Positions 1 to 9,440 are shown, numbered from the stretch's first letter. The stretch: 64,000 nucleotides of DNA from Deltaproteobacteria bacterium HGW-Deltaproteobacteria-8 (GCA_002840405.1 PHAR01000006.1:1-64000); one strand, 5' to 3'. A program made the numbers and translations. Notes: generated from the sequence alone by a model not told the origin.

Positions 1-262
1 TGTGCACATGGAGATGCTCACCGGCCTTGATGGGCGCAACCACCTTGCCGATGTCCGTTCCGTACTTGATGACCGAGTCGCCGGGCTTCAGGTCCGCCAG
101 GGCGAGCTTGTGGCCGATGGGAATGTCATCCTGGACCTTGACGCTGATCGTCTTGTCGTCGGCCATCTGCCACCCCGACAATTCCTGGCCGGCCTTGACG
201 CCTTCGACGACGACAACACCGACGGAGTCGCCGGGCTCATGAACCAAAAACTGAATCGACAT
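1..262 (-). CDS. SAF-domain protein, UxaA/SuyA family (partial, C-terminus outside window)
   Basis: The minus strand encodes at least 87 residues beginning MSIQFLVHEPGDSVGVVV and staying open to the window edge. The short SAF-like beta-rich domain, with GDSVGV, DDIPIGHKLAL and IKAGEHLHVH, matches the small subunit of the UxaA hydratase/SuyA family. Established members are the N-terminal part of altronate dehydratase and the alpha subunit of (2R)-sulfolactate sulfo-lyase, which releases sulfite from sulfolactate. The latter would suit a sulfite reducer, but the large subunit, which would lie left of the window, is not visible, so the substrate is inference. The ATG at 262 is preceded by a GGAGG ribosome-binding site (267-272). 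Confidence 0.8.
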   Translation of the reverse strand, partial: MSIQFLVHEPGDSVGVVVVEGVKAGQELSGWQMADDKTISVKVQDDIPIGHKLALADLKPGDSVIKYGTDIGKVVAPIKAGEHLHVH

Positions 263-1054
263 ATGATCCTCCAGTGTGAGAATTTGGACAACAGGCGACT
301 CCTGTGTATTATGTCTTATAAAAGACTGTCAAGAATAAAGTTGAAATTTGGGTGCGGCAATACAGTTTGTCCCCAGAGGTTTAGCTATCAAGCGGATTAT
401 GTTGATATTGTGTGCAATGTCGGCCAGACGCTTGTGCCCAAAGCTGCGCGCTTTTGGAATCCCGTTTGGGCTGGCCATCGAGGTGGACCGGAAGCACGGA
501 AGATGTCCGGGATTTGCGGAGTATGTCGCCCTGAACTGGGGGGGCCAGCATTGACAGGCACAGGACCGGAAGTTGTCCTCTTCCCCTTGCATAGCGGTGA
601 TTCCCTAGGGGTGCGTCCGCAGCCTTCAGGTCCGCTCACGGGATTGCCTGCGCAGCTGGTGTGGCGCGGGCACACGGTGACGAAAATCCGTGCAGTGAGG
701 GCCGCCGCCTGTCTCCTCTTGCCGGAACTCTGAAAATTTCGGCGCGGCTGGACACTTCCCCCAGGATGGTTCATAAGTATCCTAGACCTGAAGCAGCTTG
801 CGGCGCCCAGGCCCCCGCATGTGCGCCTGGAGTGGGCGTGCCGACGCCTCCCGGCGTGGCGGCCAGCCCGCCTCTTTATGTCACGACACGAACAGACAAT
901 CTGTCCCAGGCCTCCGGGCCGGGGCCAGGCTCAATGAGGGCACCCCCCTAAGGGTGGGGCTTTCGGAGGGAGTCGCCAAGGCGGCCCCTGCGTTTTATGA
1001 CAAACCTGCGTGACCCGTGCAGCGGGGGCAGCGCAAGCAAAGAGGAGCACAGGC
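263..1054. other. Long intergenic region between divergent genes
   Basis: No convincing gene is found in about 790 bases. The first 150 bases are AT-richer and hold the leftward promoter. The part from about 840 to 1040, in front of the SPFH gene, is GC-rich with several short inverted repeats (for example CACCCC/GGGGTG types around 938-960). It could be a structured leader, but I could not match it to a known riboswitch class. Short open frames here lack ribosome-binding sites and recognisable proteins. Confidence 0.5.
307..333 (-). promoter_or_regulatory. Candidate sigma70 promoter with embedded palindrome for the SAF-domain gene
   Basis: On the minus strand TTGACA (328-333) is followed 15 bases later by TAATAC (307-312). 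The spacer holds an inverted repeat, GTCTT-ATAA-AAGAC (314-327), positioned where a repressor could block polymerase. The spacer is shorter than ideal, so the exact -10 is uncertain. Confidence 0.45.
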
Positions 1055-1924
1055 ATGAATGAAGTGTATCAGGACAGGCCCAAGGAGTTTTTTGAGTCGA
1101 TATTGAAGAAGGTTCCGTCCAGCGTCATCGGGGTCGTGGTGGCGGCGATCATCCTGCTGGTGTTCTTCACCCCCTGGGTCCAGGTGGGCGCTGGGCAGCG
1201 TGGCATCGTCTTGAACTTCGGCGCCGTGCAGGACAAGGTCCTGGATGAAGGCCTGCACCTGCGCATCCCGGTGATGCAGGAAGTGGTGCTCATGGACGTG
1301 AAGGTTCAGAAGGTCGAAACCGACGCGGCGGCAGCCTCCGCCGACCTCCAGGACGTCAGCTCCCGGGTGGCCCTGAACTACCACATCATCCCGGACAAGG
1401 CCAACGTGGTTTTCCAGAAGATCGGCGTCAACTTCCGGGAGCGCATCATCGACCCGGCCATTCTTGAGGTCGTCAAGGCCGTCACGGCCAAGTACACGGC
1501 GGAGGAGCTCATCACCAAGCGCCCGGCCGTGAGCGAGGCCATGCGCGTGACCCTGATGGAGCGCCTGGGCCACAACAACATCGCCGTGGACGCGTTCTCC
1601 ATCGTCATCTTCAGCTTCTCCAAGGTCTTCACCGAGGCCATCGAGGCCAAGCAGACGGCGGAGCAGCTGGCCCTGAAGGCCCGGCGCGACCTGGACCGCA
1701 TCAAGATCGAGGCCGAGCAGAAGATCACCGCAGCCAAGGCCGAGGCCGAGTCACTGCGTTTGCAGAAGGCCAACATCTCGCCCGACCTGCTCCAGCTGCG
1801 CAAGATCGAGGCCAACATGAAGGCCATCGACAAGTGGGACGGCGTGCTGCCCCAGGTGACGGGCTCCGGCGCGATCCCGCTCATCGGCCTGGGCGACCTG
1901 CAAAAGAGCGCTCCGGCCAAGTAG
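1055..1924 (+). CDS. SPFH/band 7 (prohibitin-like) membrane protein
   Basis: A 289-residue protein with a single N-terminal membrane anchor (about residues 21-42, SSVIGVVVAAIILLVFF), then a band 7 domain starting at VQVGAGQRGIVLNFGAVQDKVLDEGLHLRIP. A helical, charged coiled-coil segment (EAKQTAEQLALKARRDLDRIKIEAEQ, split across about 205-240) follows. Order and length match bacterial prohibitin/HflK-like scaffold proteins, which form membrane rings and often regulate proteases such as FtsH. No partner gene lies next to it. The start at 1055 is chosen because AGAGGAG sits at 1041-1047; an upstream in-frame start has no such site. Confidence 0.88.
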   Translation: MNEVYQDRPKEFFESILKKVPSSVIGVVVAAIILLVFFTPWVQVGAGQRGIVLNFGAVQDKVLDEGLHLRIPVMQEVVLMDVKVQKVETDAAAASADLQDVSSRVALNYHIIPDKANVVFQKIGVNFRERIIDPAILEVVKAVTAKYTAEELITKRPAVSEAMRVTLMERLGHNNIAVDAFSIVIFSFSKVFTEAIEAKQTAEQLALKARRDLDRIKIEAEQKITAAKAEAESLRLQKANISPDLLQLRKIEANMKAIDKWDGVLPQVTGSGAIPLIGLGDLQKSAPAK

Positions 1925-1955
1925 CCTCGCAGCGTTCGTCGATTACGGAAAGAAT

Positions 1956-1986
1956 AAGGCCGGGAGGGTTTCCCCTCTCGGCCTTT
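1956..1986. terminator. Bidirectional terminator hairpin
   Basis: AAGGCCGGGAGG and a near-complementary CCTCTCGGCCTTT arm flank a short loop between convergent genes, with T residues on both sides, so it can serve both the SPFH gene and the acetyltransferase gene. Confidence 0.75.
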
Positions 1987-1999
1987 CCTGCGTGGGTGG

Positions 2000-2488
2000 T
2001 CAGGCGTTGCGCTCCAGAAAGATGAGGGTGAGCGCGGAGCTGACGGTCTCGCTGCGCACGGGCAGGTAGCCCAGGCGCTGGTACAGGCGGAGATTGCCCG
2101 CGCTCTTGTGGCCGGTGAAAAGCTGGAAGCGCCGGGCGGCTGGAAAGCTGGCCTCAACCGCGCGCATCAGCGCGGAGCCGAGGCCCTGGCGCTGGTGGCC
2201 GGGGTGGACCATGAGCCTGCCGATGCGGCAGAGCTCGCTGTCCAGGCCCGCCCGGACAGAGCCCACGAGAGCAGCGCCGGACATGGCCTTGAGCACCAGG
2301 TGCGTGGGAAATTCCGCGCGCAGGTCCTCCAGGGTTTGGGTCAGCGGCGGGATGCCCCAGTCGTCGTACAGCCTGGCCTCGGACTGGTAGGCCAGGCGCT
2401 GCAGGGCCAGGATGGCCTCGGCGTCGGCCAGGTCGGCTGGCATGATCTCCGCCTGGGCCATTGCAAACCGCTGTGTCGATGGCTCCAT
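2000..2488 (-). CDS. GNAT family N-acetyltransferase
   Basis: A 162-residue single-domain acetyltransferase. The acetyl-CoA binding motif A is visible as RLMVHPGHQRQGLGSALM, followed by the typical C-terminal NLRLYQRLGYLPV. The first part (ADLADAEAILALQRLAYQSEA) is the usual GNAT N-terminal helix. The substrate cannot be read from sequence. The ATG at 2488 is preceded by a GGGAGGAAGG Shine-Dalgarno stretch. The gene follows malic enzyme on the same strand, but the terminator at 2514-2547 separates them. Confidence 0.88.
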   Translation of the reverse strand: MEPSTQRFAMAQAEIMPADLADAEAILALQRLAYQSEARLYDDWGIPPLTQTLEDLRAEFPTHLVLKAMSGAALVGSVRAGLDSELCRIGRLMVHPGHQRQGLGSALMRAVEASFPAARRFQLFTGHKSAGNLRLYQRLGYLPVRSETVSSALTLIFLERNA

Positions 2489-2513
2489 GCCTTCCTCCCT
2501 GTCCTGCCCACGT

Positions 2514-2547
2514 AAAAGGCCCGGAGTTTCCCCCGGGCCTTGTTGTT
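2514..2547 (-). terminator. Rho-independent terminator of malic enzyme gene
   Basis: Read leftward, AAGGCCCGG and CCGGGCCTTTT arms form a stable hairpin directly followed by a short T run. It lies just past the malic enzyme stop codon. Confidence 0.75.
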
Positions 2548-2568
2548 CCAGCGATCTCGTCGTCGGTG

Positions 2569-3885
2569 CTACAGGTCGTAGCCGAAGGAGTCGACGATCA
2601 TCTTGGTGCGGGCCTTGGAGGCGGTCATGCGCGTGGCGAGGTCCTTCTTGTACTGCTTGATGTCCAGCTTGATGGTGGCCACGCCGGAATCCATGGCCGC
2701 CTGGGCCACGGCCGGGGACACCCACTCGAGCACGCGCGGGTCCAGCGCCTTGGGGATGATGTAGTCAATGCCGAACTTGAGCTCCTTGACGCCGTAGATG
2801 GCGCAGACCTCGGGCGACACGGGCTCCTTGGCCAGGGCGGCCAGGGCCTTGGCAGCGGCCAGCTTCATCTGCTCGTTGATGACCTTGGAGCGGACGTCCA
2901 GCGCGCCGCGGAAGATGAAGGGGAAGCCCAGCACGTTGTTGATCTGGTTGGGCGTGTCCGAGCGGCCGGTGGCCATGATCAGGTCGGTGCGGGCGCCCTT
3001 GGCCACGGAGTACGCGATCTCCGGGTCCGGGTTGGCGCAGGCGAAGATCACGGGGTGCTTGGCCATGGACTTGACGTTCTCGGCGTTGATGACGTCCTTG
3101 CCGGACAGGCCCAGGAACATGTCCGCGCCGGTCATGGCCTCGGCCATGGTGCAGGCCTTGCTCTGGGCGTAGTAGGTCTTTTCGGCGTTCATGTCCGTGC
3201 GGCCGGTGTGCAGCAGGCCCTTGGAGTCGAACATCCAGATCTGGCTCTTGTCCAGGCCCATGGCCTCGTAGAAGCGCGAGCAGGAGATGGCTGCGGCGCC
3301 GGCGCCGGAGACAACGACCTTCAAGTTCTTGATGTTCTTGCCGCTGATCTCGAGCACGTTCATGAGGCCCGCGCCGGAGATGATGGCCGTGCCGTGCTGG
3401 TCGTCATGGAAAACGGGGATGCCCATTTCCTTGATCAGCGTCTGCTCGATCTTGAAGCATTCCGGGGCCTTGATGTCCTCAAGGTTGATGCCGCCGAAGG
3501 TGGGCTCCAGCATCTTGCAGAACTCGATGACCTTGTCCGGGTCCAGCTGGCGGATGTTCAGGTCGTAGACGTCGATGTCGGCGAAGATCTTGAAGAGCAC
3601 GCCCTTGCCTTCCATGACCGGCTTGCCGGCCTCGGGGCCGATGTTGCCCAGGCCGAGGACGGCCGTGCCGTTGGAAACCACGGCCACGAGGTTGCCCTTG
3701 TTGGTGTATTCATAAGCCTTCTCCACGTCGGCGTGGATGGCCCGGCAGGCGTCGGCCACGCCGGGGGTGTAGGCCATGGACAGGTCACGCTGCGTCTCGC
3801 AGGGTTTGATGGACACGACCTCAAGCTTGCCCTTGCGCTTCATTGAGTGATACTTGAGGGCTTCTTCCTTGGTGAACAGCGCCAT
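2569..3885 (-). CDS. NAD(P)-dependent malic enzyme (decarboxylating)
   Basis: A 438-residue cytoplasmic enzyme converting malate to pyruvate and CO2 with NAD(P) reduction. Family landmarks in order: catalytic Tyr39 in [26 protein letters not shown] with Lys94 as the likely catalytic lysine; metal ligands in [10 protein letters not shown] (Glu136/Asp137) and [10 protein letters not shown] (Asp161/162); and the dinucleotide-binding [10 protein letters not shown] near residues 191-200. Length fits the short bacterial form that lacks the phosphotransacetylase-like extension. It is a monocistronic gene with its own terminator. In sulfate reducers it links C4 acids to pyruvate. Confidence 0.95.
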   Translation of the reverse strand: MALFTKEEALKYHSMKRKGKLEVVSIKPCETQRDLSMAYTPGVADACRAIHADVEKAYEYTNKGNLVAVVSNGTAVLGLGNIGPEAGKPVMEGKGVLFKIFADIDVYDLNIRQLDPDKVIEFCKMLEPTFGGINLEDIKAPECFKIEQTLIKEMGIPVFHDDQHGTAIISGAGLMNVLEISGKNIKNLKVVVSGAGAAAISCSRFYEAMGLDKSQIWMFDSKGLLHTGRTDMNAEKTYYAQSKACTMAEAMTGADMFLGLSGKDVINAENVKSMAKHPVIFACANPDPEIAYSVAKGARTDLIMATGRSDTPNQINNVLGFPFIFRGALDVRSKVINEQMKLAAAKALAALAKEPVSPEVCAIYGVKELKFGIDYIIPKALDPRVLEWVSPAVAQAAMDSGVATIKLDIKQYKKDLATRMTASKARTKMIVDSFGYDL

Positions 3886-4015
3886 ATCGGGTTCTCCTGT
3901 TAGAAGGTGGATTCCGGGGTTGTGCCGACACCGGCATGAATCTGGACTTTAGTTGGCCCAGAGAGCCTCGTCAAGGGCCGCGCCAAGGAACAGACACCAT
4001 TCGGCCGGAGAGAAA

Positions 4016-4822
4016 ATGCCCCTGTCCAATCTCGACATCGTCCTGTTCCGGCCCAAGTACCCGGAGAACATCGGCTCCGTGGCCCGGGCCATGCTCAACA
4101 TGGGCGCCAAAAATCTCGTGCTGGTGGACCCGGCGGACTTCGACCTGGCCAAGGCCGAGCCCCTGGCCACCTTCCACGCCCGGCACATTCTGGAAACCGC
4201 GCGCGTCCTGCCGACCCTGCGCGAGGCGCTGTCCGGCGCGGCCCTTGTGCTTGGCACCACGGCGCGCACCGGCGGCTGGCGCAAGGGGCTGCTTTCGCCT
4301 GCGGGCGCGGCCGGTGGGCACGTGTTCCCGCGCCTGGCCGAGGGCGGCCGCGTGGCCCTGGTCTTCGGGCCCGAGGACCGCGGCCTGACCAATGAGCAGA
4401 CCACCCTGTGCGACCAGCTGGTGATGATTCCGGCGCATCCGGACTGCACCTCGCTCAATCTCTCCCAGGCCGTGCTCATCCTGCTTTACGAGTGCTTCCA
4501 GGCCTCGCTGGCCGAGCCCTTTGAGCCCAAAGGCCCGCCAAACGAACGCGATGCCACCTTTGAGGAGCGCGACGCGCTCTTCGACAACCTTCAGGCCGCG
4601 CTCTCCGACATCGGCTACCTGAAGGACCAGAACCAGGATTACTGGATGCTGCCGGTGCGCCGTTTCTTCGGGCGCTTCCGCCTGAAGCGCAACGAGTTCA
4701 ACCTGCTCATGGGCGTGTGCCGTCAGGTGCGTTGGGTCGCCGCACGGGCCGGGCTCCGGGAAGCGGCCGGGCAGTGCCAGGAAAAGTGCAAGGCCGGGGA
4801 TGTTGATTTTTGCAGGGAATAG
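4016..4822 (+). CDS. TrmJ/TrmH-type SPOUT RNA 2'-O-methyltransferase
   Basis: A 268-residue SPOUT methyltransferase. The N-terminal RPKYPENIGSVARAMLNMGAKNLVLVDP, the GPEDRGL loop and PAHPDCTSLNLSQAV are the signature motifs of the knotted SAM-binding domain. A C-terminal helical extension ending FNLLMGVCRQV resembles TrmJ. TrmJ methylates the ribose at position 32 of certain tRNAs; the exact target here is inferred from family only. The start at 4016 follows GGAG at about 4006-4010; a longer in-frame N-terminus exists but is not conserved in appearance. Confidence 0.88.
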   Translation: MPLSNLDIVLFRPKYPENIGSVARAMLNMGAKNLVLVDPADFDLAKAEPLATFHARHILETARVLPTLREALSGAALVLGTTARTGGWRKGLLSPAGAAGGHVFPRLAEGGRVALVFGPEDRGLTNEQTTLCDQLVMIPAHPDCTSLNLSQAVLILLYECFQASLAEPFEPKGPPNERDATFEERDALFDNLQAALSDIGYLKDQNQDYWMLPVRRFFGRFRLKRNEFNLLMGVCRQVRWVAARAGLREAAGQCQEKCKAGDVDFCRE

Positions 4823-4884
4823 GTTGACAAGAATAGGCACAACGTAACCGGTGAGCGTCTCTTCGCTTACGCTCCTGGAGCACC

Positions 4885-6201
4885 ATGTCCCTACGCGCCA
4901 GCACTGCCAACGCTTCAGGCGAGACCCTCCGGGTCGGCCTCGCGGCCCTGTGCTTGGTCCCGAGCAGGGTCTCGGGCGTCGTGCTGACCCTGGCCTTGTG
5001 CCTGGTTCTGGGCTGGCCCGGGGCGGCCCGGGCCGATAAGCACGAGCTGGTCTTCGGCATGTCGGCGGCCTTCAGCGGCCCGGCGCGCGGCCTGGGCATG
5101 GAGTACTTCCGGGGGCTCATGGCCAGCTTCGAGCACACCAACGCCCACGGCGGGGCCGGGGGCTGGCGGCTGGTGCTCTCCCTGCGCGACGACGGCTACG
5201 ATCCGCTGCCCGCGCTTTCCAACACCATCGGCTTTGTGGAGCAGGAGCGCGTGTTCGCGCTGCTGGGCTACGTGGGCACGCCCACCACGGCGCGGGTGCT
5301 GCCGCTGCTCAAGCACTACGAGTCCGAGCACATGGTCCTGCTTTTCCCCTTCACAGGCGCGGATCTGCTGCGCGAGCGGCCCTTTGACCCCTTCGTGTTC
5401 AACTTGCGGGCCTCCTATTTCGACGAGACCCGTGGCCTGGTGGAGGCCCTGATCGCCGCGGGCAAGCGCCGCATCGCCGTGTTCCACCAGTGCGACGTTT
5501 ACGGCCGCAACGGCTGGGACGGCGTGCGCCGGGCGCTCAAGGCCCACGGCCTGTCCATCGCGGCCAGCGCCACCTACCGCCGGGGAGCGGTCTACACCCA
5601 GGATTTTCGCCGCGAGGTGGGCCTGCTTCTGGCCGCCCGGCCGGACGCGGTCATCACAGTGGGCACGGCCCCGGCCTGCGCGGCCTTCATCCGCGATGCA
5701 CGGGACGCGGGCGCAACCCTGCCCATCGCCACCCTGTCCTTTGCCGACGCCGACAACCTGGTGAAGTTCCTGCTGGCCCAGAACCGCGTGACCAGCCGCG
5801 ACTACACCGCAGGGCTCATCTTTTCCCAGGTGGTGCCGAGCTTTGCGGACCCCCGGCTGCCTGCCGCGCGGCTTTACCGCCAGGCCATGGACCATGCGCG
5901 CGTGGCCCTGCCCGCCCAGCTGATGCGCGAGGAGTATGTCCCGAACAGCCGCAGCTTCGTGAGCTTTGAGGGCTTCCTGGCCGGGCAGGTGCTGGCCGAG
6001 GCCGTACGCCGCATGGCCGATGCGCCCACCCGCGCGCGCCTGGCCTCGGTGCTTTTGGGCATGCGGAAGCTGGACATCGGCATCGGCGAGAAGGTCAGCT
6101 TCGGTCCGGGGCGCAACCAGGGCCTGCGCCGGATGTACCTCGTGGTCTACCGCAACGGGGGGTTTGAGAACGTGAAGGCCCTGCCCAAGGGGTGGCCATG
6201 A
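4885..6201 (+). CDS. Periplasmic ligand-binding protein, Leu/Ile/Val-type (ABC substrate-binding fold)
   Basis: About 438 residues with a hydrophobic export signal (VVLTLALCLVLGWPGAARA, cleavage near ARA-DK) and a type I periplasmic binding fold: ELVFGMSAAFSGPARGLGMEYFRGLMASFE is the canonical opening and RRIAVFHQCDVYGRNGWDGVRRAL the hinge region. There is no permease or ATPase alongside. The last codon overlaps the start of the GGDEF-EAL gene (ATGA at 6198), which suggests the protein presents a ligand to that sensor rather than to a transporter; this is inference. The signal peptide is unusually long from ATG 4885. An alternative TTG near 4954 would give a more normal length. Confidence 0.8.
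   Translation: MSLRASTANASGETLRVGLAALCLVPSRVSGVVLTLALCLVLGWPGAARADKHELVFGMSAAFSGPARGLGMEYFRGLMASFEHTNAHGGAGGWRLVLSLRDDGYDPLPALSNTIGFVEQERVFALLGYVGTPTTARVLPLLKHYESEHMVLLFPFTGADLLRERPFDPFVFNLRASYFDETRGLVEALIAAGKRRIAVFHQCDVYGRNGWDGVRRALKAHGLSIAASATYRRGAVYTQDFRREVGLLLAARPDAVITVGTAPACAAFIRDARDAGATLPIATLSFADADNLVKFLLAQNRVTSRDYTAGLIFSQVVPSFADPRLPAARLYRQAMDHARVALPAQLMREEYVPNSRSFVSFEGFLAGQVLAEAVRRMADAPTRARLASVLLGMRKLDIGIGEKVSFGPGRNQGLRRMYLVVYRNGGFENVKALPKGWP
4920..4974. repeat. Inverted repeat inside the signal-peptide coding region
   Basis: CGAGACCCT (4920-4928) and its complement AGGGTCTCG (4966-4974) flank about 37 bases early in the binding-protein gene. If transcribed, it would form a hairpin just after the first start codon and might influence start choice. 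Confidence 0.4.
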
Positions 6202-9109
6202 GGAGACACGGGCTTTTCCTGCGCCTCTTGGTGTTCATGATCGCGGCCTTCGGCGTCATGGCCGCGGCCACCTCGCTCTTGTCCGGCCGGGAGCTGAACA
6301 ACTCCATGGTGCGCGAGTACGAGGGCCGGGCCGTGGCCCTGGCCCGCTCAATCGCCGACGGCAACACCGAGATCCTGCTCAGCCGCAACGCCGGGGCCAT
6401 CCAGGCGGCCATCGACCTGCACCAGGAGATGGGCGGTTTGTCCTACATCCTCGTGGTGGACCCCCAGGGCGAGGTGGTGGCGCACACCTTCACCCCGGTC
6501 GTGCCCGAGGAGGTCATGGCCATCGTGCGCGAGGCGCCCGGCAAGGCCCACTTCGGCGCCGGGCATGATACCCGCACCCTGCTTTTGGCCCCGGACACCG
6601 AGGTCATCCATGTGGCCCAGCCCATCCTGGGCGTGTTTTTGGCCTTCGTGGCCATGGCCTTCTTCTTCATCCGGGGCATCACCGGGCCGCTGCGCGAGCT
6701 CTCGGCCTACGCCCAGCGCGTGGCCAAGCACGACTTTTCGGCCACCTGCGAGGTGCGCTCCAAGGATGAGATCGGCTCCCTGGCCGAGGCCATGCGCAGC
6801 ATGGCCGGGCAGGTCTCCGGGCACGTGAACCAGCTGGAGCAGAGCGTGTCCGAGGCCACCAGCGGGCTGCAGGATGCCTGGGCTCGCTCACGGCCATTGT
6901 CGGCAACATCGCCGACGGCCTGCTGGTGGTGGACGAGGCCGGGATCATCGTGCGGCACAACCCGGCCCTGCTCAGGATGTTCGGCATGGAAGGCCAGGAC
7001 CTGACCGGGCGCGTCTGCAACGAGGTCTTTGGCGCGCAGACCGGCGAGGTGGTGACCCGCTCCCGCGAGGCCGCCGAGATGACCTCGGTGGTGCTGCACG
7101 AGGTGCTGGCCACCCGGCCCGACGGCTCGCAGTTCCCGGCGGAGATCACCGTGTCGAGCGTGCCGCTCTCGGGCGGGGCCATCCAGGTCTGCATCCTGCG
7201 CGACGTCACCGTGGCCAAGAAGGCCGAGCAGGAGCGCGAGCAGTCGCGTGCGCTCCTGGAGCGCATGGTGGCCGAGCGCACCCGCGACCTCTCGCGCACC
7301 AACACCCAGCTCAAGATCGAGGTGGCCGAGCGCAAGGTGGTGGGCGACGCCCTGCGCCGGGCCGAGGGCAAGTACCGGGGCATCTTCGAGAACTCCATGG
7401 AGGGCATCTTCCAGATTTCGCCCGAGGGGCGCTACATTTCGGCCAACCCGGCCATGGCCAACATCTTCGGCTACGATACGTCCGAGGACCTCATGGGCGT
7501 GCTCTCGGAGCTGAGCCCCTACCTGGAGCCGTCCCGGCGCGACGTCTTCCTCTCGACCATGGAGGAGACCGGCCAGGTGCGTGACTTCGAGTCCCAGGTG
7601 CGAAGGCGCGACGGGTCGGTGATCTGGATCTCCGAGAACGCGCGCAAGGTCGTGGACTCCACCGGCCAGACCCTCTGCTTCGAGGGCTTCTTGAGCGACA
7701 TCACCCTGCGCAAGCAGGCCGAGGACCGCCTGATGCACCAGGCCTTCCACGACGCCCTGACCGGCCTGCCCAACCGCCTGCTGTTCATGGACCACCTGCG
7801 CATGGCCATGGAGCGCGCCCGCCGCCGCCCGGATTTCCGCTTCGCGGTGCTGTACATGGACCTGGACCGCTTCAAGGTCATCAACGACAGCCTGGGCCAC
7901 GACATCGGCGATCAACTGCTGCGTCACGTGGCCTCGGTGCTGACGACCTGCGCGCGCTGCACGGACACCGTGGCCCGCTTCGGCGGCGACGAGTTCGCCA
8001 TCCTGCTCGAGGACATCACCGCCCCGCGCGACGCCATCAGCTTCTCCCGGCGCATCCTGGAGGACATCAGCAAGCCGCTGGCCCTGGACGGCCGCGAGGT
8101 CATGACCTCCGGCAGCCTGGGCATCGTGCTGCGCACCGAACACTACGAGCGGCCCGAGGCGCTCCTGCGCGATGCGGACACGGCCATGTACCACGCCAAG
8201 GCTCAGGGCAAGAGCCGCTTCAAGGTCTTCAACCAGAAGATGCACACCAGGGCCCTGGAGACCATGGAGACCGAGGTGGCCCTGCGCCGGGCCCTGGACA
8301 TGACCCAGGGCCTCGACGAGCTGGTCCTGCTCTTTCAGCCCATCCTGGACATCCGCCAGCGCCGCCTGGCCGGGTTCGAGGTGCTGCTGCGCTGGCGGCG
8401 CGATGACGGGCGCGTGATGCTGCCCGGCGAGTTCATTCCCCTGGCCGAGGAAACGGGCATCATCTTTCCTCTGGACTACTGGGTCTTTGCCCAGGCCTGC
8501 TGCTCCATCCGGAAGTTCGAGCAGGCCCTGGACGCCCACCCCTCGGCCAGCCGGGCGGGCTTCGCCACGAACGTAAACATCTCGGCCAAGCATTTCCGAA
8601 ACCCCATGCTGGTGGGCCACCTGGAGCAGACCGTGCGCAACTGCGGGGTGGACCCCAGGAGCATTGCGCTTGAGATTACCGAGAACGTGCTGCTGGACAA
8701 CGTCAGCAGCGCCACGGAGGTCGCGGCCCGCATCCGCGAGCTGGGCCTGGGCCTGTGCATCGACGACTTCGGCACCGGCTACTCCTCGCTCTCCTACATC
8801 CAGCGCTTCAGCGTGGACGCCATCAAGATCGACCGGGACTTCGTGGCCGGGCTGGGCCGCTTGTCCGACGAGGGTGGCAGCGAGGCCATCGTCAAGACCC
8901 TGGTGACCCTGAGCGCGGGGCTGCACCTCAAGGTCGTGGCCGAGGGCGTGGAGACGCGCGCCCAGCTGGCCTACCTCACGGGCCTGGGCTGCCAGTACGC
9001 CCAGGGTTATCTCTTTGCTCCGGCCCTTTCCGAGGCCGAGGCCCTGCGGCTCATCAACGAGGGCGCCACCGAGGACTGGCCCGCCTACCCGGACCTGCCC
9101 GAGGCCTGA
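6198..9109 (+). pseudogene. Membrane c-di-GMP enzyme: HAMP-PAS-PAS-GGDEF-EAL, frameshifted near 6875
   Basis: The first frame starts at 6198 with a membrane helix, an extracytoplasmic sensor segment, a second helix (VFLAFVAMAFFFI) and a HAMP linker (RGITGPLRELSAYAQRV). It then runs out of frame near 6871-6881; the correct continuation (GSLTAIVGNIADGLLVVDEAG) is in another frame and runs to 9109. A single missing base would explain this. Downstream are two PAS-like domains, GGDEF with an intact RFGGDEFAIL, and EAL with EVL in place of EAL and an intact DDFGTG. These domains make and degrade c-di-GMP. The gene is coupled to the upstream binding protein. Either a real lesion, programmed shifting or a sequencing error is possible. 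Confidence 0.8.
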
Positions 9110-9182
9110 GGCCCGGCGGCGGGCCGCGCCCCAGCCTTTGGCGCAGGCAGAACAGACTGAACAACCAGAAAAGAAGGAAGCC

Positions 9183-9440
9183 ATGAACCTGTATACGTTG
9201 CGCATGCCGAAGCCCACCGGCGGACCGGCGGAGTCGCACATCTTCGCGGCCACGCCCGGCGCGGGCAAGGGCTGCATCTGTCTGCCCAAATCCTTGTGCC
9301 AGATGGCGACCACCGCCGTGACCACAGGGGTGGAGCAGTACATGTGCCTGGACAAGGGCAGGATGCTCATGCGCGCCGGCCAGTACGGCGGGCGTGTCTG
9401 CGCCGAGTGTCTGCTGCTGCTCCACGACGAGCGTCCGTAG
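9183..9440 (+). CDS. Small Cys-containing hypothetical protein
   Basis: An 85-residue protein with no family I recognise. It has six cysteines in short groups: CIC within GKGCICLPKSLC, MCL, and VCAEC near the C-terminus, plus ATPGAGKG early on, which resembles but does not satisfy a P-loop. No signal peptide or membrane helix. The ATG at 9183 has GAAGGAAG just upstream. It sits alone between the GGDEF-EAL gene and the TPR pair. CxC and CxxC spacing suggests metal or redox chemistry, but that is a guess. Confidence 0.6.
   Translation: MNLYTLRMPKPTGGPAESHIFAATPGAGKGCICLPKSLCQMATTAVTTGVEQYMCLDKGRMLMRAGQYGGRVCAECLLLLHDERP

Noticed and set aside
2461-3846. Long open frame on the plus strand opposite malic enzyme
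   Set aside because: Its residues are low-complexity Gly/Val/His-rich and it lacks any family motif; the minus-strand malic enzyme with intact catalytic residues explains the region.
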